DNA of 5,052 nt from Oscillospiraceae bacterium (GTDB taxonomy: Bacteria; Bacillota; Clostridia; Oscillospirales; Oscillospiraceae), in the NCBI GenBank assembly GCA_021199595.1, contig JAJQHT010000142.1, positions 1 through 5,052 on the forward strand, in the 5' to 3' direction. The notes under the pieces are model-generated. The model was not told the DNA's origin, did not search any database, and was given only the letters and a program-made list of their open reading frames with translations. The position numbers and the translations under genes are program-made. Positions 1 through 5,052 of the stretch are shown in pieces (the stretch's first letter is position 1; each line of letters opens with the position of its first letter).

Positions 1-4
1 GTTT

Positions 5-37
5 TTGTATCATAAAATAGAAAAAAGCTATTAATAT
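5..37 (+). promoter_or_regulatory. possible weak promoter of the MATE gene
   Basis: The 70 bases before the MATE gene are AT-rich, unlike the GC-rich coding DNA around them. TTGTAT at 5-10 could be a -35 element and TATTAA at 29-34 a -10 element, 18 bases apart. Both match the sigma-70/sigma-A consensus only partly (3 of 6 and 4 of 6). The call rests on position and base composition and is weak. The true promoter could also start left of the window edge. Confidence 0.3.
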
Positions 38-55
38 GTCCCATCTCTGGCGGGT

Positions 56-63
56 AAAGGAGG
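56..63 (+). promoter_or_regulatory. ribosome binding site of the MATE gene
   Basis: AAAGGAGG is a near-perfect Shine-Dalgarno sequence, seven bases before the ATG at 71. It fixes the start of the MATE gene. Confidence 0.85.
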
Positions 64-70
64 GATTTCT

Positions 71-1405
71 ATGCAGGACTTGACCGATGGCAAGCCCCTG
101 AAGGTGCTGTGGGCGTTTTCTATTCCGCTGCTGCTGTCCACGGCGTTCCAGCAGCTATATAATATCGCGGACAGCGTCATTGTAGGGCGGTTTACCGGCT
201 CCGTAGGGCTTGCGGCCATCGGGGCCGCCTATCCGATTACCCTGTTTTTTATCGCCTGCGCCACGGGTGCCAGCATGGGCTGCTCGGTAATCATCGGTCA
301 GATATATGGAGCAAAGGACTGGCGAAAGCTGAAAAGCGCCGCCTCCACAGCGCTCATCTCCATGACCGCGCTGGGCGTTCTTCTGGCGGTGCTGGGCGTG
401 TGTTTGGCCGGGCCGCTCATGACGCTTTTAAACGCGAACGACACCATTTTTGCCGACGCGAAAAGCTATCTTTCCATTTATTCCATCGGCGTGCTGTTCA
501 TGATGGCCTACAACACCGCCTCCTCCATCTTCACCGGCATGGGGGACTCGAAAAGGCCGCTGTATTTTCTCCTGTTTTCCAGCGTTCTGAACGTGGTGCT
601 GGACATCATCGCCGTCGGCCCGCTGGGCATGGGCGTGGCAGGAGCCGCATGGGCAACCACTGTCAGCCAGGCTGTCGCCGCCGTCCTGTCCACCGCTCTG
701 GCGCTGCGCCGGGTGGGGCAGCTGGAGACGACGGAGAACGCTCCGCTATTTGATGGCGCGCTTTTAAAGCAGATGTGCCGCCTGGCGCTGCCCAGCATTT
801 TTCAGCAGGGCTGCGTGGCCCTGACGCACACCATTTTGCAGAGCCTTGTGAACACTTTTGACGTGGCGGTCATCGCCGGGTACGAGGCAGCCTCCAAGCT
901 GCATAACTTTGCCTATATGAGCTTCAACACCATGGGCACGGCCCTTTCCAGCTTCACCGCCCAGTGCTGGGGTGCTGGCAAGCGCAAGCGCATTAAGGAG
1001 GGTTTCTGGGTCTCCACAGGCATATGCTTTGCGCTGACCATGGTGGTCATTGCCATCTTCCAGATTTTCCCCAAGGCCCTGATTGGTCTGTTCGTGGACG
1101 CGGACGCGGAGGCCCAGGTCATCGAGGTGGGGGTCAATTACCTGCGAATCATCTCCCCGGTATACACGGTTATCTGCTTCATCATCACTACCGGCGGCCT
1201 GCTGCGCGGCCTTGGCAAGAGCATGACCTTCTTCGTGGAGACTGTGGCGGAGTTCACCGTCCGCGTGGTCATGTGCTTTGTGCTGACAAGCGCCCTTGCA
1301 AGCTATACGGGCCTGATGTGGGCGTGGTACTTCGGCTCCTCCGTGGGCTTTATCCTGTGCGTGATGCTGTATATCCGGCAGAAAAACACGCTGCTGCGGG
1401 AATAA
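71..1405 (+). CDS. MATE family efflux transporter
   Basis: This is a complete 444-residue integral membrane protein, the usual length for the MATE (multidrug and toxic compound extrusion) family. These transporters expel cationic drugs or metabolites in exchange for Na+ or H+. The N-terminus has the family pattern of a D-L-T-x-G start, a proline in the first helix (P19), and YNIADSVIVGRF at residues 30-41. Roughly twelve hydrophobic segments follow as two six-helix halves; the second begins near residue 237 with LALPSIFQQG, echoing the first. A polar loop with FTGMGDSKRP joins helices in the first half. The ATG has a strong ribosome site. The gene stands alone on the + strand and is convergent with the Fe-S operon, so nothing links it to that operon. 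The family is clear; the substrate and the subfamily (NorM- or DinF-like) cannot be told from sequence alone. Confidence 0.93.
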   Translation: MQDLTDGKPLKVLWAFSIPLLLSTAFQQLYNIADSVIVGRFTGSVGLAAIGAAYPITLFFIACATGASMGCSVIIGQIYGAKDWRKLKSAASTALISMTALGVLLAVLGVCLAGPLMTLLNANDTIFADAKSYLSIYSIGVLFMMAYNTASSIFTGMGDSKRPLYFLLFSSVLNVVLDIIAVGPLGMGVAGAAWATTVSQAVAAVLSTALALRRVGQLETTENAPLFDGALLKQMCRLALPSIFQQGCVALTHTILQSLVNTFDVAVIAGYEAASKLHNFAYMSFNTMGTALSSFTAQCWGAGKRKRIKEGFWVSTGICFALTMVVIAIFQIFPKALIGLFVDADAEAQVIEVGVNYLRIISPVYTVICFIITTGGLLRGLGKSMTFFVETVAEFTVRVVMCFVLTSALASYTGLMWAWYFGSSVGFILCVMLYIRQKNTLLRE

Positions 1406-1428
1406 GGGCTTTATTTTCCCCGGTAACG

Positions 1429-1473
1429 CAAGGGAGCGACGGCTTAAAACGCTGTCACTCCCTTGTTCGTTTT
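1429..1473 (+). terminator. hairpin terminator after the MATE gene
   Basis: The 83 bases between the convergent stop codons (1406-1488) hold an inverted repeat. The left arm, 1429-1443, pairs with the right arm, 1451-1465, around the 7-base loop TTAAAAC. That gives 15 positions with one C/A mismatch and one G-T wobble, and an outer block of AAGGGAG against CTCCCTT. On the + strand it is followed by TTCGTTTT (1466-1473), a short, interrupted T-tract, so it fits a terminator for the MATE gene. Read on the - strand the hairpin is followed by GCGTTACC, with no T-run. It is therefore at best a weak terminator for the Fe-S operon, although the stem could still stabilise that transcript's 3' end. 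Confidence 0.75.
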
Positions 1474-1488
1474 CCGCACATTGGAAGG

Positions 1489-1980
1489 TTACGCATCCAG
1501 GCCATAGATGGAGGCCAGCAGGCTTTTCCCCGTGTCCGTCCGAAATACGTTCTGGCAAAACGCCGCGATGGCCTGTTTGCTCATGCCGCTTTCCGAGGCG
1601 TTCACGATAAAATCCGCTTCGACCAGGATCTGATAGTCCGCGCCTGCAATATTCTCAAACGTGTGATGATGCCCCACCAGATAGCAGATCCTTTCCAGCT
1701 GCTCCGCCGGCAGTCCGAAATCCGCATAAAAATCCCTTGTCAGCGGAACGCCCTCAGTCTGCTGGTAAGGCCCCGCCGTGCTGCCATATTTTTCGCGGCA
1801 CAGGGGACAGGCAATATCATGCGCGATGGCCGCAAGCTCCAGCGTCCTCTGGGTATAGGGATCCAGATGCTCCAGCTCGCCGATGGCCTTGGCATAGCCC
1901 CACACCTTCATAAAATGCTCAATATCATGCACGCTGCCGTCATAAAACAGTATCATTTTTTGGATGGCTGCCGCTGTCAT
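1489..1980 (-). CDS. HD-domain phosphohydrolase (second HD gene of the operon)
   Basis: The 163-residue protein has the HD-superfamily metal-site pattern. A likely first ligand is H22 (IEHFMKV), followed by the H54-D55 doublet (AAIAHDI), a histidine run at 104-106 (GHHHTF) and D123 (LVEADFIVN). Such proteins are metal-dependent phosphohydrolases, often acting on nucleotides or phosphorylated small molecules; the substrate here is unknown. It is soluble, with no signal peptide or membrane segment. C58 and C61 (CPLC) sit immediately after the HD doublet. The ATG at 1980 is preceded by the purine-rich site GAGGGGGAG, which supports this start over the internal ATG at residue 9. It lies 29 bases after the Rrf2 gene on the same strand and is the last gene before the convergent MATE gene. 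The fold call is strong; the role is not known. Confidence 0.85.
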   Translation of the reverse strand: MTAAAIQKMILFYDGSVHDIEHFMKVWGYAKAIGELEHLDPYTQRTLELAAIAHDIACPLCREKYGSTAGPYQQTEGVPLTRDFYADFGLPAEQLERICYLVGHHHTFENIAGADYQILVEADFIVNASESGMSKQAIAAFCQNVFRTDTGKSLLASIYGLDA

Positions 1981-2009
1981 ATCGCATCTCCCCCTCTTAT
2001 TTTCCCGTG

Positions 2010-2447
2010 TTAAATCACATAATCATTCCCGGCGTTGGCGTTGGCGTTGTCCAGGAGGTCTTGCAGAGTAATGCCCTCCAGATACTCGGTTATCACCTTA
2101 TAGAGGCCGTCCCACATCTCCACGGTGGAGCAGGAGGCGCAGTGCTCGCATTGATTGGGGCTTTCGTCCAGACACTCCACCGGGGCCAGACTGCCCTCCA
2201 CAAGACGCAGTATCTCCGCCAGGTTATACTCTCTCGGCTCCCTGGAGAGGCGATAGCCGCCCTGGGGGCCGCGTATGCCCTTGACGAAGCCCGCCCGGCT
2301 CATGACGGTGACAATCTGCTCCAGATACTTCTGGCTCAGCTCCTGCCGGGCCGCCACGTCCTTCAGGGTGACAAGCCCGCCCTCGCTGTGCTGGGCCAGG
2401 TCTACCATTGTCCGCAGGGCGTACCGGCCCTTGGTTGAGACTCTCAT
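2010..2447 (-). CDS. Rrf2 family transcriptional regulator, IscR-like
   Basis: The protein has 145 residues, normal for Rrf2 regulators. The N-terminal MRVSTKGRYALR is the family's hallmark start. A winged helix-turn-helix follows: residues 26-49 include VAARQELSQKYLEQI, the recognition-helix region, and the wing carries G60-P61-Q62-G63-G64-Y65. The dimerisation helix begins about residue 76. A cysteine cluster follows: C92, C100, C103 and C106. IscR uses three cysteines here, with a histidine, to bind an Fe-S cluster; other Rrf2 proteins sense nitric oxide or cysteine status. Given the operon, an Fe-S or sulfur sensor acting on these genes is the likely role (inference). The start at 2447 is set by AAGGAG at 2456-2461. 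The gene begins 20 bases after the first HD gene. CymR-type cysteine regulation is an alternative, but CymR generally lacks this cysteine cluster. Confidence 0.92.
   Translation of the reverse strand: MRVSTKGRYALRTMVDLAQHSEGGLVTLKDVAARQELSQKYLEQIVTVMSRAGFVKGIRGPQGGYRLSREPREYNLAEILRLVEGSLAPVECLDESPNQCEHCASCSTVEMWDGLYKVITEYLEGITLQDLLDNANANAGNDYVI
2031..2048. repeat. three tandem GGCGTT hexamers in the Rrf2 gene
   Basis: Three perfect copies of GGCGTT lie within the last codons of the Rrf2 gene. On the coding strand they read as three Asn-Ala pairs at residues 134-139. The unit is a multiple of three, so copy-number change would alter tail length without shifting the frame. It probably has little effect. 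Confidence 0.8.
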
Positions 2448-2455
2448 TTTGTCAG

Positions 2456-2461
2456 CTCCTT
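2456..2461 (-). promoter_or_regulatory. ribosome binding site of the Rrf2 gene
   Basis: AAGGAG on the - strand lies eight bases before the ATG at 2447, in the 20-base gap after the preceding HD gene. It confirms the start and shows that the regulator has its own strong translation signal. Confidence 0.85.
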
Positions 2462-2467
2462 ATTGAT

Positions 2468-3043
2468 TCAGGAAATATTTTCCATTTGGGTCTGGATGTC
2501 GCTCTCACAGGCGCGCATGGCCAGGATGGTCTTTTCCATCAGGGTCTCCAGCGGCCAGCCCAGCATATCCGCGCCGCGCTGGATGACCTCGCGGGAGCAT
2601 CCGGCGGCGAAGCCGGACTGCTTATATTTCTTTTTCAGGCTCTTGACCTCCATGTCCATGACGCTTTTGGACGGGCGCATCAGGGCGGCGGCCCCAATAA
2701 GGCCGGTCAGCTCGTCCGTGCCGTAGAGAACCTTTTCCATCTCATGCTCCGGGGCGATGTCCACGGTGAGAAGATACCCGTGGCTGCACGTGGCGTGGAT
2801 AATGTCCTCCTCCACGCCGGCGGCGCGCATAAGCTCCTGCTGCTTTATGCAGTGCTGGTCAGGGTACTGCTCGAAATCCAGGTCGTGCAAAAGGCCCACA
2901 ACGGCCCACTTATCCGCCTCGTCCCCATAGCCCAGGTCGTTTGCATACCAGCGCATGACGCCCTCTACCGTCAGGGCGTGGCGCAGGTGGAAAGGGTCAT
3001 GATTATACTGGGTCAAAAGCGCCCAGGCGTTTTCTCTGTTCAT
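2468..3043 (-). CDS. HD-domain hydrolase (first HD gene of the operon)
   Basis: The 191-residue soluble protein carries HD-fold residues: H22 (HLRHAL), H53-D54 (GLLHDLDF), H88 (CSHGY) and D110 (GTDELTG). A conserved-looking stretch, RPSKSVMDMEVKSLKKKYK, runs from residue 123. This resembles a predicted-hydrolase HD family common in Clostridia; the substrate is unknown. The reading frame is open further upstream, to an ATG at 3103. That start would place 20 extra residues inside the MnmA gene and has no family support. The ATG at 3043 has GGAGGAG ten bases upstream and follows the MnmA stop by only four bases, so translation is probably coupled. It shows little similarity to the other HD protein of this operon beyond the metal ligands, so the two are not recent duplicates. 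Confidence 0.87.
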   Translation of the reverse strand: MNRENAWALLTQYNHDPFHLRHALTVEGVMRWYANDLGYGDEADKWAVVGLLHDLDFEQYPDQHCIKQQELMRAAGVEEDIIHATCSHGYLLTVDIAPEHEMEKVLYGTDELTGLIGAAALMRPSKSVMDMEVKSLKKKYKQSGFAAGCSREVIQRGADMLGWPLETLMEKTILAMRACESDIQTQMENIS

Positions 3044-3047
3044 TGGC

Positions 3048-4169
3048 TTATTGCTCCTCCGTTTGATAGATTGTTCCGCCGCCAATGACCGTGTCCCCAT
3101 CATAGAGCACCACGGCCTGACCGGGGGTGATGGCCCGCTGGGGCTGGTCGAATGTCACCCGCAGCTCGTCCTCGTCTGTCTGCTCCGCCGTGGCCCATTG
3201 CTCCGGCTGGCGATAGCGCACCCTGGCCCGGCAGCGAATCGGCCCCGTCAGCCGGGGCAGGGCGATGAGATTCAGGTCGTTTGCGAGCAGGGTGGAGGAA
3301 AACAGGCGCTCATTGCCTCCCAGGACGATGGCATTGTCCTCCCGCCGCTTGGCGCAGACGTACAGCGGCTTTTCCGCCACCACGCCAAGACCCCGCCGCT
3401 GGCCGATGGTATAGCCGATGGATCCTTTATGGCGGCCCAGCACCCGGCCCGCTTCGTCCACAAAGTCCCCGGAGGGATAGTCGCGGCCGGTGTACCGGCG
3501 GATAAAGGCGGCGTAATCCCCGTCCGGGACGAAGCAGATGTCCTGGCTGTCCCGCTTGCGGGCGTTCAGAAGGCCGTTTTCCGCCGCCAGGGCGCGGGCC
3601 GCCTCTTTCGTCATGTCCCCCAGGGGAAAGCGGGTGTGGGCCAGCTGCTCCTGGGTCAGCATATAGAGCACATAGCTCTGATCCTTGGTCTCATCCAGTC
3701 CCTTTTTCAGAAGCCAGCGGCCTCCCGGCTCCTGCTCCACCCGCGCATAATGGCCGGTGGCGATGGTCTTGCAGCCCAGGAGTCTGGCCCGGTCATAGAG
3801 ACCGCCGAACTTGAGATAGCGGTTGCAGTCGATGCAGGGGTTCGGGGTGCCGCCCTCCTCATATACCTGCACGAACCGGCGGATAACGTTTTCGTCAAAC
3901 TGCGCCGTGTAGTCAAAAACATAATAGGGAACGCCCAGGCGGTGCGCGGCGGAGCGGGCGTCGGAAACGTCGTCCAGGGAGCAGCAGGTCTTCTCAGCCT
4001 TTGTCTCGCCGGAAAAAAGCTTCATGGTGACGCCAATGCACTCAAAGCCCTCCCGCTGCATCAGCAGGACGGCCACGCTGCTGTCAACCCCGCCGGACAT
4101 GGCCACCAGGGCCTTTTTCCCCGTCGTATCGACGCTGTCAGGGGTTATCGGCGTGGACATCGTTTGCAT
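3048..4169 (-). CDS. mnmA: tRNA-specific 2-thiouridylase MnmA
   Basis: MnmA activates uridine 34 of tRNAs for Lys, Glu and Gln with ATP and installs sulfur to give 2-thiouridine. The protein has 373 residues, the normal length. The ATP-pyrophosphatase P-loop SGGVDSS is at 25-31. The first cysteine motif, NPCIDCN, has C112 and C115; the second, DSQDICFVPDG, has C212. QSYVLYMLTQEQLAHTRFPLGD (from 164) is the typical tRNA-binding region, and a C-terminal beta-barrel domain follows. C62-C63 are additional cysteines. The start at 4169 lies inside the scaffold gene, overlapping it by 32 bases. The purine-rich stretch at 4183-4194 is 13-18 bases upstream, rather far, so translation may depend on coupling; ATG at 4160 is a possible alternative. 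The desulfurase encoded just upstream is the likely sulfur donor. Confidence 0.96.
   Translation of the reverse strand: MQTMSTPITPDSVDTTGKKALVAMSGGVDSSVAVLLMQREGFECIGVTMKLFSGETKAEKTCCSLDDVSDARSAAHRLGVPYYVFDYTAQFDENVIRRFVQVYEEGGTPNPCIDCNRYLKFGGLYDRARLLGCKTIATGHYARVEQEPGGRWLLKKGLDETKDQSYVLYMLTQEQLAHTRFPLGDMTKEAARALAAENGLLNARKRDSQDICFVPDGDYAAFIRRYTGRDYPSGDFVDEAGRVLGRHKGSIGYTIGQRRGLGVVAEKPLYVCAKRREDNAIVLGGNERLFSSTLLANDLNLIALPRLTGPIRCRARVRYRQPEQWATAEQTDEDELRVTFDQPQRAITPGQAVVLYDGDTVIGGGTIYQTEEQ
3054..3060 (-). promoter_or_regulatory. ribosome binding site of the first HD gene, inside the mnmA end
   Basis: GGAGGAG overlaps the last codons of mnmA (Glu-Glu-Gln before TAA) and lies ten bases before the ATG at 3043. 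It decides the start of the HD gene against the longer open frame. Confidence 0.8.
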
Positions 4170-4593
4170 GACAGGCCGCGCACTCCCCCTCCTTCAGGGT
4201 CTCCGGGTCATAGGCAATGCCGTTTTTGTCGTAATAATCCTTCACGGCGGCCTTCACCGCCTCCTCCGCCAGCACGGAGCAGTGGAGCTTGTGGGCGGGC
4301 AGGCCGTCCAGCGCCTCCGTCACCGCCTGATTCGTCAGGGTCAGCACCTCGTCGATGGGCTTGCCTTTAATCATTTCGGTGGCCATGGAGGAGCTGGCGA
4401 TGGCGCTGCCGCAGCCGAAGGTGATAAAGCTCACATCGGAAATGCGCTTGGCCTCGTCTACCTTAATATACATCCGCATGATGTCGCCGCACTTGGCGTT
4501 TCCCACCTCGCCAATGCCGTCCGCGTCCTCCATCTTCCCCACATTCCGGGGATGCTGGAAGTGATCCATAACCTTATCACTGTAAAGAGCCAT
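4138..4593 (-). CDS. nifU: Fe-S cluster assembly scaffold NifU/IscU type
   Basis: This scaffold receives sulfur from the desulfurase and iron to assemble Fe-S clusters for transfer to target proteins. The protein has 151 residues and corresponds to the IscU-like N-terminal domain of NifU. The start MALYSDKVMDHFQHPRNVG is diagnostic. The ligand residues are C35 and D37 (GNAKCGD), C61 (FGCGSAIASSS) and H104-C105 (KLHCSVLAEEA). It lacks the C-terminal Nfu domain of true nitrogen-fixation NifU. An extension beyond the usual IscU end carries C138-A-A-C-H142, a possible extra metal site. The frame is open up to 4653, but the start at 4593 is set by a strong ribosome site and by the family's N-terminus. 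It begins 17 bases after the desulfurase stop. The HC motif favours IscU/NifU over SufU. The symbol iscU would be equally proper. Confidence 0.95.
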   Translation of the reverse strand: MALYSDKVMDHFQHPRNVGKMEDADGIGEVGNAKCGDIMRMYIKVDEAKRISDVSFITFGCGSAIASSSMATEMIKGKPIDEVLTLTNQAVTEALDGLPAHKLHCSVLAEEAVKAAVKDYYDKNGIAYDPETLKEGECAACHANDVHADNP

Positions 4594-4600
4594 TGTGGTT

Positions 4601-4610
4601 CCTCCTTTTC
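4601..4610 (-). promoter_or_regulatory. ribosome binding site of the scaffold gene
   Basis: GAAAAGGAGG ends seven bases before the ATG at 4593 and occupies most of the 17-base gap after the desulfurase stop. It rules out the longer frame that begins at 4653. Confidence 0.9.
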
Positions 4611-5052
4611 TTATATTTGATGGGGCAGAATGCCCCGCTCCAGCTCGTCCCACACGGGGGACATATTCCGCAGGTATGCCACCACCTCCGTCACGGAGGC
4701 GATGATATAGTCAATCTGCTCCGCCGTCACGTCCGCCGAGAAGCTCAGCCGGAGGCTGCCGTGGGCTACCTCATGGGGCAGACCCAGAGCCAGCAGCACA
4801 TGGCTGGGATCCAGCGATCCGGAGGTGCAGGCGCTGCCGGAGGAGGCGGCGATGCCTCTGTCATCCAAAAGCAGCAGCAGGCTTTCCCCCTCGATGCCCT
4901 CGAAGCAGAAGTTCACCGTGCCGGGAACGCGGCGCTCCCGGTCGCCGTTTAAGCGGGAATGGGGGATTTGGGAAAGCCCGTCGATGAGCCTGTCCCGCAT
5001 GGCATCCAGATGGGTCATGTCCTGCTCCTGGGTCTCCAGAGCCTCGTTCAGG
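4611..5052 (-). CDS. nifS: cysteine desulfurase NifS/IscS, C-terminal part (runs off the window)
   Basis: This pyridoxal-phosphate enzyme removes sulfur from L-cysteine, leaving alanine and an enzyme-bound persulfide for the scaffold and MnmA. Only about the last 146 residues are present; the frame stays open to the right edge, and the PLP-lysine region and the start lie beyond it. The ATG at 5018 is internal to the protein, not the start. The visible part has RRVPGTVNF, then [14 protein letters not shown], then the active-site loop [17 protein letters not shown], with the persulfide cysteine encoded at 4827-4829. [14 protein letters not shown] follows, and the tail is [11 protein letters not shown]. 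The long flexible loop around the cysteine marks the IscS/NifS class rather than SufS. It is the first visible gene of the unit, and earlier genes may precede it. Confidence 0.95.
   Translation of the reverse strand, partial: LNEALETQEQDMTHLDAMRDRLIDGLSQIPHSRLNGDRERRVPGTVNFCFEGIEGESLLLLLDDRGIAASSGSACTSGSLDPSHVLLALGLPHEVAHGSLRLSFSADVTAEQIDYIIASVTEVVAYLRNMSPVWDELERGILPHQI

Noticed and set aside
764..1558. Open frame of 264 codons on the - strand opposite the MATE gene
   Set aside because: Shadow of the MATE coding sequence; low-complexity His/Gly/Ala-rich product with no domain pattern.
1024..2013. Open frame of 329 codons on the + strand spanning the MATE end, the intergenic hairpin and the opposite HD gene
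   Set aside because: It crosses a terminator and overlaps two real genes; no family features and no fitting ribosome site.
2600..2617. Inverted repeat TCCGGC/GCCGGA
   Set aside because: A six-base stem within a coding region, with no T-run; expected by chance in GC-rich DNA.
3044..3103. Longer N-terminus for the first HD protein, starting at 3103
   Set aside because: It would lie inside mnmA and add a basic stretch without family support; the ATG at 3043 has a good ribosome site.
3051..4370. Long open frame on the + strand, 439 codons, opposite mnmA and nifU
   Set aside because: It is antisense to two clearly recognised genes, its product has no recognisable family and is rich in Gly, Ala, Pro and Arg, and GC-rich DNA readily gives such frames.
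4594..4653. Longer N-terminus for the scaffold protein, starting at 4653
   Set aside because: The extra residues overlap the desulfurase end, and the family's N-terminus begins at 4593 right after a strong ribosome site.
4920..4940. Inverted repeat CCGGGA/TCCCGG within nifS
   Set aside because: Short and coding, with no sign of terminator or operator function.
1..5052. Search for tRNA, rRNA, CRISPR repeats, transposase or integrase genes and attachment sites
   Set aside because: Nothing seen by eye; almost all the sequence is covered by the seven assigned genes, and the non-coding gaps are short.

Overview
The window looks like chromosomal DNA from a Gram-positive anaerobe of the Clostridia. 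The GC-rich coding, strong AAGGAGG-type ribosome sites, close gene packing and the way the cysteine desulfurase, scaffold and MnmA sequences read suggest an Oscillospiraceae/Ruminococcaceae-like gut bacterium. That placement is inferred from family resemblance; no search was possible.

Layout. At the left (71-1405, + strand) is a complete MATE-family multidrug/sodium antiporter gene. It has its own ribosome site, a weak possible promoter upstream, and a hairpin terminator at 1429-1473. Everything to the right is on the - strand and reads as one tightly spaced transcription unit that enters from beyond the right edge. In order of transcription it holds: cysteine desulfurase NifS/IscS (C-terminal part only, 5052-4611), the NifU/IscU Fe-S scaffold (4593-4138), the tRNA 2-thiouridylase MnmA (4169-3048, overlapping the scaffold gene by 32 bases), an HD-domain hydrolase (3043-2468), an Rrf2/IscR-type regulator with four cysteines (2447-2010), and a second, different HD-domain hydrolase (1980-1489). 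No gap between these genes exceeds about 30 bases. The operon's promoter must lie outside the window, unless there are internal promoters that I cannot see.

How the genes fit together. The desulfurase takes sulfur from cysteine as a persulfide. The scaffold uses it to build Fe-S clusters, and MnmA uses it for 2-thiolation of uridine 34 in tRNA. The Rrf2 protein has a cysteine cluster that could sense Fe-S status and feed back on the operon. The two HD proteins are metal-dependent phosphohydrolases by fold, with unknown substrates; their place in a sulfur/Fe-S operon is the least explained aspect of the window.

I found no mobile element, CRISPR array, tRNA or rRNA, and no clearly new defence-like system. 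The points most worth checking are the HD genes in the Fe-S operon, the promoter-distal position of the regulator, and the extra cysteines in MnmA, the scaffold and one HD protein.
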